Shown here piece by piece: positions 19,292-28,094 of a stretch of DNA of 64,000 nt (position 1 is the first letter of the stretch; the number at the start of each line of letters is the position of its first letter). The notes beneath the pieces were generated by a model. The model saw only the letters and a program-made list of their open reading frames with translations. It was not told the origin of the DNA and made no database searches. Both the position numbers and the translations under genes were made by a program. Source of the DNA: Parapedobacter tibetensis (GTDB lineage: Bacteria; Bacteroidota; Bacteroidia; Sphingobacteriales; Sphingobacteriaceae); the NCBI RefSeq assembly GCF_024643205.1, contig NZ_JAMKQJ010000005.1:379297-443296 (forward strand), given 5' to 3'.

Positions 19292-20154
19292 TGTTTGGGT
19301 TTCCTTTTCCATCGCCTGTGTGACCAAAGCCATAGTTCTGGCTTATTGCGAATGATATCTTCTGTGAATTTGTTATACAGATCAGTAACCTCATGCTCCG
19401 CTGTTTCGGCAGGATTCTCGACAAGCGTCGTAAATGTACAGCAATAATATCCCCGCTTAATTCGATCAATATGACAAAATATTACTGGGGCATTTGTCTT
19501 TCTGGCAATTTTTTCAGCCCCCATAAATACCAAGGTGTTTTGATTGAGGAATTGAACGTAATAGTCGGATTCTGTGTAACTCGGCGTTTGGTCGGCAACA
19601 AATACACTGATATGCGGCCTGTTACGGTATTCCAAAACTTTTCTTAACGTCTGTTTCATGGGCACCATAATCGCCCCGAATCGGCTGCGGATGCGGTTAT
19701 AGATTTCGTTAATGGTTTTGTTGCTGAGCGGTTTATAGATGATCAGCGCTGGGTTTTTTGTGGATACACTAATTTTATGGATTCCCCATTCCCAATTGCC
19801 GTAATGTGCCGTAAGGGCGATGATGTCTTTTCCGAGCTCAAAATGCCTTTCAAGCTCTTCGGGTTGACGATATGCCATTCTTTTGTTTACCTCCTTCGCC
19901 GACATGCTACGCATCTTAATGGCTTCCACTATTAAGTCTGGCAGAAAGCGGTAGAATTTCCGGGCGATTTCCATACGCTCTTTATGGGTTTTGTCCGGAA
20001 AAGCGTTCGTCAAGTTTTCATATACCACCTGCCTTCGGTAACCGATGACATAGTATAGCAATACAAACAGCACATCCGAGCATGCATATAACACCCAAAA
20101 GGGCAATAAGGATATCAAGTAAATAAAGAAAGATAACAACGAAGTTTTTCGCAT
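19288..20154 (-). CDS. LpxL/HtrB-like lysophospholipid acyltransferase
   Basis: A 288-residue inner-membrane acyltransferase of the family that adds secondary acyl chains to lipid A. It carries an N-terminal hydrophobic anchor (residues 5-35) and the HX4E catalytic motif as HYGNWE in LTAHYGNWEW, followed by FVADQTPS and FMGAEKIARK. The start at 20154 (MRKTSLLSFF) is preferred over an in-frame Met 10 codons upstream because the extra residues are not hydrophobic and run into the divergent spacer. It overlaps the downstream glycosyltransferase by ATGA. Confidence 0.88.
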   Translation of the reverse strand: MRKTSLLSFFIYLISLLPFWVLYACSDVLFVLLYYVIGYRRQVVYENLTNAFPDKTHKERMEIARKFYRFLPDLIVEAIKMRSMSAKEVNKRMAYRQPEELERHFELGKDIIALTAHYGNWEWGIHKISVSTKNPALIIYKPLSNKTINEIYNRIRSRFGAIMVPMKQTLRKVLEYRNRPHISVFVADQTPSYTESDYYVQFLNQNTLVFMGAEKIARKTNAPVIFCHIDRIKRGYYCCTFTTLVENPAETAEHEVTDLYNKFTEDIIRNKPELWLWSHRRWKRKPKQ

Positions 20155-20237
20155 TACGGCCAATGATCGAGCGTGATGCTGCAAATATCCTTAATTTAAG
20201 TTATTTTTACGGCACAAAAATAGATTTCTTGCAATCC

Positions 20238-20849
20238 ATGGATAACTATCTGATATTACCAGCATTATACCTTCCTCCGATATCTTTTTTCAGTACCATC
20301 CGGTCTTCCTCGGAACCGATTTTGTTGGACCGATATGAGCATTTTCCTAAGCAGACGTACCGTAACCGTGCTTCGATTTATTCAGCCAACGGGAAATTGG
20401 ATCTGATTATACCCATACGGAAAGGACGTCATGAGCATACCAAAATGAAGGATGTGCGGATTAATGATGAGGCGGATTGGCAGCGACTACATTGGATGAG
20501 CTTGCAGACTGCATACCGTAGCTCAGCCTATTTTGAGTATTATGAAGACGATTTTGCCGTGTTCTACCAACAACAGCATGAACTGCTGTTTGATTATAAC
20601 GTATCTCAAATCAAGCTATTATTAAGATTACTTAAAATAAATAGGCAGATCGGATATACTGATAGTTATCGGGAAGACTATGCGCCGGAAATTGATTTCA
20701 GGAAATCCATTCATCCAAAAAAAGAAAATCCCGGTGGGGCTAATAAACCGTATTATCAGGTATTTGACAACAAACATGGTTTCATCGCCAACCTGAGTAT
20801 TGTGGATTTGTTATTTAACCATGGACCACAGAGCAAAGGGTATTTATAA
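20238..20849 (+). CDS. WbqC-family protein
   Basis: A 203-residue protein resembling WbqC, a family found in O-antigen and capsule loci whose chemistry is unsettled. Typical features are the N-terminal LPALYLPPISFF, the EHFPKQTYRNRASI and LDLIIPIRKGR segments and the WMSLQTAYRSSAYFEYY stretch. The start at 20238 matches the family N-terminus; the 25 codons in frame before it are not conserved-looking. It is divergent from the acyltransferase, with 83 bases between the two starts. Confidence 0.8.
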   Translation: MDNYLILPALYLPPISFFSTIRSSSEPILLDRYEHFPKQTYRNRASIYSANGKLDLIIPIRKGRHEHTKMKDVRINDEADWQRLHWMSLQTAYRSSAYFEYYEDDFAVFYQQQHELLFDYNVSQIKLLLRLLKINRQIGYTDSYREDYAPEIDFRKSIHPKKENPGGANKPYYQVFDNKHGFIANLSIVDLLFNHGPQSKGYL

Positions 20850-20928
20850 AGGTTTAGTCCGCGTTCACTACCACTAAAACATTTGTACGCATTTTCTGTT
20901 GTAGCATACAATATTCATTCAAAATGAT

Positions 20929-21585
20929 ATGGTAAAACGACTATTATTTTTTTTACTGCTACTTGAGGCAGGAAATGCTATTTCGCAGACAGCCACTGAT
21001 ACTACGCTGCACCAGCGGAAAATTTATGTGGTCAGCGGGATGGGGTGGGGATTTGCTCTAGGAAAAACCAAGGAAGTGTTGCACGCTAAATTTTCCAGTA
21101 ACCTGGGATTAGATATTTCGTTGGATAACCGTCATTACTTCATATATCCTTCGCTTGATTTCCTTACATTTGGGTATAACCAGCAGGTGCATGATCCCGA
21201 CTATGCCTATGATTTAGAAGAGGGAAGGAGCAATTTTTATATTCTTAACCTTGCAGCGGGTGTCCGTAAACAATTTGAACAACTAAGTGTATATGCGTTT
21301 GCCGGACCGGGAGCAGGTGTGATGGTAGAGCCACGTGCAATGGTGCTGCCTGACCAACATAAAGTTACTATCGAAAATATTGTTCATGTTACGCCCTCCA
21401 TGCGTAGTGGCATGGGGGTCGATTACAAACTGGGAGGGTTTTTCTTGTTCATTGAAGGTGGGTGGCTGTACAACTTCAGGAATATACAGGACAGACCGGT
21501 CAACGTGATTTCATGTTACGGAGGTCTAAAGACGGATGTAACACGCCTTGGAAACCGGGTCTCTCAGGCATTGGGGATTGAATAA
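20929..21585 (+). CDS. Exported beta-barrel-like hypothetical protein
   Basis: A 218-residue protein with signal peptide (MVKRLLFFLLLLEAGNAISQ). The mature part alternates polar and aromatic residues in short strands, for example HYFIYPSLDFLTFGYN, FYILNLAAGVRKQF and LSVYAFAGPGAGV, in the manner of small outer-membrane barrels. No specific family is recognised. It ends just before a strong bidirectional hairpin. Confidence 0.7.
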   Translation: MVKRLLFFLLLLEAGNAISQTATDTTLHQRKIYVVSGMGWGFALGKTKEVLHAKFSSNLGLDISLDNRHYFIYPSLDFLTFGYNQQVHDPDYAYDLEEGRSNFYILNLAAGVRKQFEQLSVYAFAGPGAGVMVEPRAMVLPDQHKVTIENIVHVTPSMRSGMGVDYKLGGFFLFIEGGWLYNFRNIQDRPVNVISCYGGLKTDVTRLGNRVSQALGIE

Positions 21586-21586
21586 T

Positions 21587-21617
21587 AACCTAACAGGTTT
21601 CAAAAACCTGTTAGGTT
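21587..21617. terminator. Bidirectional hairpin terminator (14-bp perfect stem)
   Basis: AACCTAACAGGTTT (21587-21600), loop CAA, AAACCTGTTAGGTT (21604-21617). It sits between convergent genes ending at 21585 and 21626, the place expected for a shared terminator. It is the same design as the hairpin at 22311-22341, with an A-T pair where the other has C-G. Confidence 0.8.
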
Positions 21618-21625
21618 TATCACGA

Positions 21626-22267
21626 TTACTTCGCCGAAATACTCAGTTCCACTACTTCTACATCCAAGCTATTAAATAGCTTATGCGAAGATTTAAGCTC
21701 AGGGTCGCTCTTTACTTCATCCAATATCCGTACATCTACTCCACGTTGTTTCACAATATCCAATTTACCTCCCAAGCATGGGTTGTTCGTTTCGATATCG
21801 CCACCATTAAAACTAGTTATGTCGGCAAATCCATCCAGGCTATTGTAGAAATTGGTCATGGTCAATGGCATGAAATTGTTCAATTTCTTGGTTTCATCCA
21901 AGGTAGACCCAACACGCAATCCTTCGGCGGTTTGGTATGGTCCGAAATTATTGCCTACAGACAGTTTTGTGGCGGTTGAATAAGGTTCTTGGCTTTCCGC
22001 CCAATAAACGGCGATTTCTTCCGCCTCATTTGGAAATACCCTAGTGATATGTACGGTATTTCCGTTTACTTCTATCGTATCATTATCCAATTTATCCGCC
22101 CCGATTTCATTTACTAAATCGGCATAAGCATGGCTGAGTTTGACAGGGCCGATGCCCTCGCAGGTAATGGCATTGGGATCCGTAGCCGTTTCTTGGTCTT
22201 CTTCCTTTTGTCCTTGTTGGCATGCGGTAAGCAAGCCAATCAGTGTAATACTTAGCAATTTGTTCAT
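21626..22267 (-). CDS. Putative lipoprotein, function unknown
   Basis: A 213-residue protein with a lipoprotein signal: MNKLLSITLIGLLTAC, with the lipobox Cys at residue 16, then a charged flexible stretch (QQGQKEEDQE). It should be anchored to the envelope after lipidation. The mature domain contains two more cysteines (in ITCEGIG and NNPCLGG) that could pair. No known domain is recognised. Its promoter must lie in the short space after the valS terminator hairpin. Confidence 0.75.
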   Translation of the reverse strand: MNKLLSITLIGLLTACQQGQKEEDQETATDPNAITCEGIGPVKLSHAYADLVNEIGADKLDNDTIEVNGNTVHITRVFPNEAEEIAVYWAESQEPYSTATKLSVGNNFGPYQTAEGLRVGSTLDETKKLNNFMPLTMTNFYNSLDGFADITSFNGGDIETNNPCLGGKLDIVKQRGVDVRILDEVKSDPELKSSHKLFNSLDVEVVELSISAK

Positions 22268-22310
22268 AATTGTATGGGATTTTCAGTTAAGCTTGCTAAA
22301 CTAATAAAAA

Positions 22311-22341
22311 AACCTCACAGGTTTCAAAAACCTGTGAGGTT
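22311..22341. terminator. Hairpin terminator overlapping the end of valS
   Basis: AACCTCACAGGTTT (22311-22324), loop CAA, AAACCTGTGAGGTT (22328-22341), with runs of A/T on both sides. On the minus strand it ends valS. The valS stop codon (22326-22324) is in the loop, and one arm encodes the last residues NLTGF. Confidence 0.8.
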
Positions 22342-24957
22342 TAAAAGATTTTCCTGAAGAATCTTTATTTTTATTTCGGCATCCGCCTTCTTGTTCCGTT
22401 CATTGGCCACGATTTCAGGCTTGGCATTTTGTACAAAGCGTTCGTTGGCCAGCTTGGCATTTACTGATTTCAGGAATCCATTGAGGTAATCAATTTCTTT
22501 ACTGATACGTTCTTTTTCGGCTTCCACATCGATGTTTTGGGCAATGTCAATATAAAACTCATCTTTGCCCACCAAAATGCTTGTCGTGCCGGTTTGTTTT
22601 CCGTCGATAAAACTGATCTCGGAGATGTTGGCCATTTTTTGGATGCACTCGGCATAACGAGCAAAGTCGGTGTCGGAAGTGGCATAAATGGCCATAGGCA
22701 ACGGTGTTTTCGTAGAGATTTGCTTGGCATTACGCAGGTTACGGATTTCAGACACCACCTGTTGCAATGATGCGAAATCGCCCAATTCTTTTTCGTCAAA
22801 CACACCTCCTTTGGGGTATTCGGCCACAATACAGCAATCACGTTCGCTGCGTTGCCCGAAAAGCTCATCATGCCACAGCTCCTCACTGATGAAGGGCATG
22901 AAGGGGTGGATGAGTTTCAGTACCGCCTCGAAGAAACTCTTGGTTGTTTCAAAGGCTTCTCTGGCAATGGGCTGTTGGTAAGCTGGTTTCACCAATTCCA
23001 GGTACCAGGAACAAAAGTCGTCCCAAACGAGTTTGTAGATAGCCATCAGGGCATCCGATATGCGGTAATTGGAAAAGTGTCCATCGATCTCGGCCACGGC
23101 TTGGTTAAACCGATGGCCAAACCAATTGGCAGCCTCTCGTTGTGCGGAGGAAGCCGGAGCTTCCGCTACTTCCCAGCCTTTGACTAAGCGGAATGCATTC
23201 CAAATTTTGTTGGCAAAATTGCGTCCCTGCTCACAGTAAGCCACATCAAACATGAGGTCGTTGCCAGCAGGGGAGGAGAGCAACATCCCTACACGTACAC
23301 CATCGGTGCCGTACTGTTGCATCAGCTCAATTGGGTCGGGTGAATTGCCGAGCGATTTCGACATTTTACGGCCCAGTTTGTCGCGCACAATGCCAGTGAG
23401 GTATACATTCTTGAATGGTGCTTTGCCCCTATATTCATGCCCGAAAATTAGCATGCGCGCCACCCAGAAGAACAGGATTTCGGGAGCCGTCACTAAATCG
23501 TTGGTGGGATAATAGTAGCGAATGTCTGCATTATCCGGATTCCGCGTTCCATCAAATACCGACATGGGCCATAGACCTGATGAAAACCAGGTGTCCAATA
23601 CGTCATCTTCTTGCCGGATACCTTCGGTGGATTTACCCTCGGCTTGGAACAGGGCTTTGGCTTCATCACTGGTTTTGGCCACTACCCATTCGTTCTGAGC
23701 ATTATACCATGCCGGAATACGTTGTCCCCACCACAGCTGGCGACTGATGGTCCAGTCCTTGATGTTTTCCATCCAATGTCGGTAGGTGCTGATGAATTTA
23801 TCGGGAATGAGTTTCACCTCGCCATTGTTTACATACTCGAGGGCAGGTTTTGCCAATTCAGCCATCCGGCAGAACCATTGCATGGAGAGCCTAGGTTCAA
23901 TGGCGGCATCGGTACGTTCGGAAAAACCCACTTGCGACGTGTATGCTTCGGTCTTTTCCAGGTATCCGGCTTCTTCCAGCAACTTCACGATGTGTTTGCG
24001 GGCCGCAAAGCGGTCTTCACCCACAAGAATCTGCGCTTTTTCATTGAGCGTACCATCGTCATTGAGGATATCGATGACTTCCAGGTTATGCTTTTGGCCC
24101 AGTTCATAGTCGTTCAGGTCATGGGCCGGAGTCACCTTGAGACAGCCTGTTCCAAATTCCACATCCACGTATTCATCTTCAATGATCGGGATTTCACGAT
24201 TGATGAGCGGTACCAAGGCTGTTTTGCCCTTCAGGTGGGCATACCGTTCGTCATTGGGGTTGATGCATACCGCTGTGTCAGCCATGATGGTTTCAGGTCG
24301 CGTGGTAGCTATGGTGAGGTAAGTGGGTCCATCATCAATGCCTGGAACAGCATAACGTATATAGTACAGCGTCTGGTTTACCTCCTTACGGTTCACCTCT
24401 TCGTCTGATAAGGCGGTACGGCCTTGTGGATCCCAATTGACCATGCGTACCCCGCGGTAGATATAGCCCTCGCGGTATAGCCTGATGAATGTGTCGATGA
24501 CTGCATCGCTCAACTCCGGATTCATCGTGAATTTAGTGCGGTTCCAATCACAGGAGGCGCCGAGTTTTTCGAGTTGCTTGAGGATGATGCCCCCGTATTT
24601 TTCCTTCCACTCCCATGCATATTCGAGGAATTGTTCCCGGGAGAGGTCTTTTTTGTTGATACCCTTTTCCTTGAGCATGGCCACCACCTTGGCTTCCGTA
24701 GCAATGGATGCATGGTCTGTACCCGGTACCCAGCAGGCATTTTTACCCTGCATACGGGCACGACGGATAAGCACATCCTGGATGGTGTTGTTGAGCATAT
24801 GCCCCATATGCAATACGCCGGTTACATTGGGAGGAGGCATCACAATGGTATAGGGTTCGCGCTCATCCGGAATGGACCGGAAAAAGCCCTGCTGCATCCA
24901 ATAGGTATACCACTTGTCTTCAGCTTCCTTGGGGTCATATGTCTTTGATATACTCAT
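22324..24957 (-). CDS. valS: Valine--tRNA ligase
   Basis: An 877-residue class I aminoacyl-tRNA synthetase that charges tRNA-Val. It has PPPNVTGVLHMGH with the HIGH-type motif HMGH at 50-53, an editing domain with TTRPETIMADTAV, the KMSKS loop as GRKMSKSLGNSPDP, the anticodon-binding domain and a C-terminal coiled coil (AEKERISKEIDYL). Length is normal. A well-formed promoter lies directly upstream, and its last codons form part of a terminator stem. Confidence 0.97.
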   Translation of the reverse strand: MSISKTYDPKEAEDKWYTYWMQQGFFRSIPDEREPYTIVMPPPNVTGVLHMGHMLNNTIQDVLIRRARMQGKNACWVPGTDHASIATEAKVVAMLKEKGINKKDLSREQFLEYAWEWKEKYGGIILKQLEKLGASCDWNRTKFTMNPELSDAVIDTFIRLYREGYIYRGVRMVNWDPQGRTALSDEEVNRKEVNQTLYYIRYAVPGIDDGPTYLTIATTRPETIMADTAVCINPNDERYAHLKGKTALVPLINREIPIIEDEYVDVEFGTGCLKVTPAHDLNDYELGQKHNLEVIDILNDDGTLNEKAQILVGEDRFAARKHIVKLLEEAGYLEKTEAYTSQVGFSERTDAAIEPRLSMQWFCRMAELAKPALEYVNNGEVKLIPDKFISTYRHWMENIKDWTISRQLWWGQRIPAWYNAQNEWVVAKTSDEAKALFQAEGKSTEGIRQEDDVLDTWFSSGLWPMSVFDGTRNPDNADIRYYYPTNDLVTAPEILFFWVARMLIFGHEYRGKAPFKNVYLTGIVRDKLGRKMSKSLGNSPDPIELMQQYGTDGVRVGMLLSSPAGNDLMFDVAYCEQGRNFANKIWNAFRLVKGWEVAEAPASSAQREAANWFGHRFNQAVAEIDGHFSNYRISDALMAIYKLVWDDFCSWYLELVKPAYQQPIAREAFETTKSFFEAVLKLIHPFMPFISEELWHDELFGQRSERDCCIVAEYPKGGVFDEKELGDFASLQQVVSEIRNLRNAKQISTKTPLPMAIYATSDTDFARYAECIQKMANISEISFIDGKQTGTTSILVGKDEFYIDIAQNIDVEAEKERISKEIDYLNGFLKSVNAKLANERFVQNAKPEIVANERNKKADAEIKIKILQENLLNLTGF

Positions 24958-24983
24958 GTAATTGTCTGCATTTTAAAGGGACG

Positions 24984-25015
24984 CAAACTTAGGGAAACTT
25001 GCGAATTAAAGCAAA
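24984..25015 (-). promoter_or_regulatory. Bacteroidota promoter of valS
   Basis: On the minus strand: TTTG (25015-25012), exactly 20 bases, TAAGTTTG (24991-24984). Both boxes match the Bacteroidota sigma consensus. Transcription should begin near 24979, about 20 bases before the valS ATG. Confidence 0.75.
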
Positions 25016-25158
25016 TTTTAAGGGCCTTGCATGGTATCATTTCTTTTTGGTGGTTATTGTGTAGCACAATATCTACAATACAATTTTTCTATAAGAAAAT
25101 ATATAAACTTATTTATTATGGTGTCGTTACTTTGATGGGATTTATATAGTCATTAGAA

Positions 25159-26526
25159 ATGTTAGTTATGTATTTCAGTAGACGTGTATTCCTTCAAATC
25201 CAGCGGCCTGCTACGCTGGGTATTTCCGTGCTATTGTTGTTGGCTTCCTGTGTGTGGGGTTCTCATCAACCGGCAGATCTGTCATACAAACCGAATCCGG
25301 GAGACCCTGTAGAAACGCGTCGCGGAAACAGTGCTGGGTATCAACCTGTGTTCGAGGGCCAGACTCGCGGACCAAGTGTTATCACCGCTACCCCGATTGA
25401 AATCTCATTGATTGCTGCGGACGCGGAGCTCTACAAGCCATGGAGCTTAAAATTTATTTCTCGCAGCGAATTCCTGGTTGCCCAGAAAAATGGTTTTATT
25501 CGTGTTGTTTCTACGGACGGCACGATTGGCACGCCTATCTCTGGTGTGCCGCCCGTATTTTTCAACGATGATATTCCCGGGAGTAATGCCGGATTGTTTG
25601 ACATTGCCCTCGACCCCGATTTCCTAAGCAACAGAACAGTGTATTTTTCGTACGCCAAGGGGGATATTAATAGGAGCCGGCTCACCGTGGCACGAGCAAC
25701 GCTTGATTCGGCCAATAATCGCTTGGAAGATGTCAGGGATATTTATCAGGTAACGCCCGCAATTGCTGGTGCAGCCGTGTATGGCGGTAGGCTGGTGTTT
25801 GACCCATCCGGCTTTCTCATGGTAAGTGTCGGCGACCGGCACCGAAACGATAGCCAGTATATGGCACAAAATCTCGATGCATCCGTCGGTAAGATTTTGC
25901 GCATTGATAAGGAAGGGAATCCCGCTCCAGGCAACCCATTTGTGGGCAAAGCAGGTGCACTACCAGAAATCTGGGCATACGGCATCCGCAGCCCGTTAGG
26001 ACTGGCTTTCCATCCCATGACGGGTGAGCTTTGGGAAATTGAACATGGCCCCAAAGGTGGTGATGAGGTCAACATCATCAAGCCCGGTGTCAATTACGGA
26101 TGGCCGGTTATTAGCTATGGCGTCAAGTCTGACGGTTCGATAGCCAGTAGCGGTATTCATAAGGAACCGGGTTCCAATCCGGCAAGCTACTACTTTGATC
26201 GGGAGAACACGACCGGAGGAGGCATCTCCCAGTTCGAGGGAATGGAACAACCGAGGTATTACTGGGATCCTTCCATCGCCCCTGGCGGCATGACATTCTA
26301 TCGATCAGATGTGATTCGCGAGTGGAAAAATAACATCTTTGTGGCGGCATTGAGTGGGAAACACCTCATCCGGCTGATTGTGAGAGATGGGAAAGTCATC
26401 GGAGAAGAGCGCTTTCTTGCCGATCAGGGCGTACGGCTACGTGATGTGCAGGAAGGGCCGGACGGTGCGTTGTACGTCATCTGTGACATGGCGGAAGGCC
26501 GGATCTACCGGATTAGCAAAAAATAG
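25159..26526 (+). CDS. PQQ-dependent sugar dehydrogenase (soluble GDH/Ylii family), lipoprotein
   Basis: A 455-residue exported enzyme of the glucose/sorbosone dehydrogenase family, which oxidises aldoses with pyrroloquinoline quinone. A hydrophobic leader ends in a lipobox-like LLLASC, so the protein is probably a lipoprotein. Family motifs follow: SLKFISRSEFLVAQKNG, GLFDIALDPDF, ILRIDKEGNP, EIWAYGIRSPLGLAFHP, EHGPKGGDEVN with GVNYGWP, and SIAPGGMTFY. No PQQ biosynthesis gene is in view. Met4 is an alternative start. Confidence 0.88.
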   Translation: MLVMYFSRRVFLQIQRPATLGISVLLLLASCVWGSHQPADLSYKPNPGDPVETRRGNSAGYQPVFEGQTRGPSVITATPIEISLIAADAELYKPWSLKFISRSEFLVAQKNGFIRVVSTDGTIGTPISGVPPVFFNDDIPGSNAGLFDIALDPDFLSNRTVYFSYAKGDINRSRLTVARATLDSANNRLEDVRDIYQVTPAIAGAAVYGGRLVFDPSGFLMVSVGDRHRNDSQYMAQNLDASVGKILRIDKEGNPAPGNPFVGKAGALPEIWAYGIRSPLGLAFHPMTGELWEIEHGPKGGDEVNIIKPGVNYGWPVISYGVKSDGSIASSGIHKEPGSNPASYYFDRENTTGGGISQFEGMEQPRYYWDPSIAPGGMTFYRSDVIREWKNNIFVAALSGKHLIRLIVRDGKVIGEERFLADQGVRLRDVQEGPDGALYVICDMAEGRIYRISKK

Positions 26527-26617
26527 ATCCGTATTCTTTTAAAGAATAGGGTCAGCCACTTCCCTGGTTACCCTTTTTACATTAACTTCGCCGGCATAAT
26601 ATCCAACAAATATCGAT

Positions 26618-27481
26618 ATGGGTTACGTATTGCTCAGTGTTGTTTGCAGCGTCACCGTCTCCGTCATCTTGAAACTGGCCAGGCGTTATCAGGTAGATAC
26701 GTTCCAGATTATCGTGTGGAATTACCCAATAGCGGTATTGTGTACCTGGTTTTTACTCCAACCCCAGTGGGAACCCGGCATCCTGTCGGCAGCTCCCATG
26801 GCTTTATACCTTGTGCTTGCCATCCTGTTGCCGACTATTTTTTTTGCGCTTAGCGCTTCCATTCGCTATGCGGGCATTGTACGCACCGAGGTAGCTCAGC
26901 GCCTCTCCCTCTTCATTGCGTTGGTGGCAGCGTTTTGGCTGTTCGGGGAAACCCCGCAAATCGGCAAGCTTATTGGCGTTGCCATCGGCATTGTGGGCAT
27001 ACTATGCAGTATCGGCTGGCATAAGGGGCACAATCAATATGGGCGCAACAACCGAATGTGGCTATTTCCCCTGTTGGTATTCTTCGGCTATGGCGTCATC
27101 GATATCCTATTCAAACAAATCGCCCAACATGCCGGTATACCCTATACCACCTCGATGCTCTTGGTATTCAGCATGGCCATGGTGGCCGCGTTTTGCTATT
27201 TGGGCTATCGGGTTTTCATTGCCCAGAAGCGGTTTTCGGTCCACGCTATATTTTGGGGGATGGTTTTGGGTGGCTTCAATTTTGCCAATATCCTATTTTA
27301 CATGAAGGCCCATCGGGCATTGCCTGAAAATCCATCCATCGTGTTTACGGGGATGAACGTCGGGGTCATTACCCTTGGTTCCCTTGTTGGGATCTTCCTT
27401 TTCAGCGAAAAATTGTCGTTTATTAATAAAATTGGGATACTTTTGGCGATCATGTCCGTTTTAATCATTGCCTATTCGTGA
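26618..27481 (+). CDS. EamA/DMT-family membrane transporter
   Basis: A 287-residue inner-membrane protein with about ten hydrophobic segments in two similar halves, the layout of drug/metabolite exporters (10 TMS, EamA). Examples are YVLLSVVCSVTVSVILKLA at the start and TGMNVGVITLGSLVGIFLF near the end. The substrate is unknown. Its TGA stop overlaps the GTG start of the broken YigZ gene that follows. Confidence 0.83.
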   Translation: MGYVLLSVVCSVTVSVILKLARRYQVDTFQIIVWNYPIAVLCTWFLLQPQWEPGILSAAPMALYLVLAILLPTIFFALSASIRYAGIVRTEVAQRLSLFIALVAAFWLFGETPQIGKLIGVAIGIVGILCSIGWHKGHNQYGRNNRMWLFPLLVFFGYGVIDILFKQIAQHAGIPYTTSMLLVFSMAMVAAFCYLGYRVFIAQKRFSVHAIFWGMVLGGFNFANILFYMKAHRALPENPSIVFTGMNVGVITLGSLVGIFLFSEKLSFINKIGILLAIMSVLIIAYS

Positions 27482-27970
27482 ATTTGTTTGAAGATACGTA
27501 CAAGACAATCGCCACTCCTTCCGAGGGCCTATCGGATTACGCCCGACCGCACAGTTTTTCGCATCAATGACGATGGCGAACCCTCAGGAACCGCCGGCCG
27601 CCCCATCCTCAATACACTATTGTCTTATGACGTGACCAATATCCTTGTCGTGGTGGTACGCTATTTCGGCGGGACCTTGTTGGGGGTGCCGGGTCTTATC
27701 CATGCGTATAAAACCGCTGCGCAAGAGGCTTTAGCTTCGGCCAATATCGTGGAACTCACCGTTAATGATATTTATCGTGTATCCTTCAATTATGTACAAT
27801 TAAACGAAGTGATGCGCATCGTGAAAACGGAAAACCTGGATATATTGAAGCAAAACTTTGACAACAACTGTGTCTTGGAGTTGCAAATCCGACAGACTCA
27901 AGTGAACAGCATTTTGGATAGGCTGGCAAAAATCGAAAGTGTGGAAGCGGCTTATCACTATACACGGTGA
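27478..27970 (+). pseudogene. YigZ/IMPACT-family protein, internal deletion and frame change
   Basis: The reading frame from GTG 27478 encodes NLFEDTYKTIATPSEG, the usual Bacteroidota YigZ N-terminus, but reaches a stop about 30 codons in. The rest of the family, from YRITPDRTVFRINDDGEP through SGTAGRPIL, VVVRYFGGTLLGVPGL and the C-terminal domain, continues in another frame to 27970. About 45 residues normally found between these parts, including the conserved basic and HHC-type region, are missing. The two halves meet near 27530. An ATG at 27488 opens the downstream frame for 160 codons, but the product would lack the family's first conserved block. Best read as a pseudogene or an assembly deletion. 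Confidence 0.75.
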
Positions 27971-28019
27971 TTCCTGAAATCGACCTGATTCAAACAAAAC
28001 CATTTGTTACTAAAATTTA

Positions 28020-28051
28020 TTTGCATAACTGTTTGGGTTTGGTTAAGTTTG
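28020..28051 (+). promoter_or_regulatory. Bacteroidota promoter of the penicillin-acylase gene
   Basis: TTTG (28020-28023), exactly 20 bases, TAAGTTTG (28044-28051). Both boxes are perfect matches. The start site should be near 28057, about 38 bases before the ATG at 28095. Confidence 0.75.
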
Positions 28052-28094
28052 GAGGTATAAAGAGACCTTACAAGATACAACGCCTAAAAAAATT

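Noticed and set aside
23611..24408. Plus-strand open frame of 265 codons opposite valS
   Set aside because: It lies entirely within a conserved tRNA synthetase coding region.
26532..26548. AT-rich palindrome after the PQQ dehydrogenase as a terminator
   Set aside because: TATTCTTT-T-AAAGAATA leaves almost no loop and has a weak stem, so support is insufficient.
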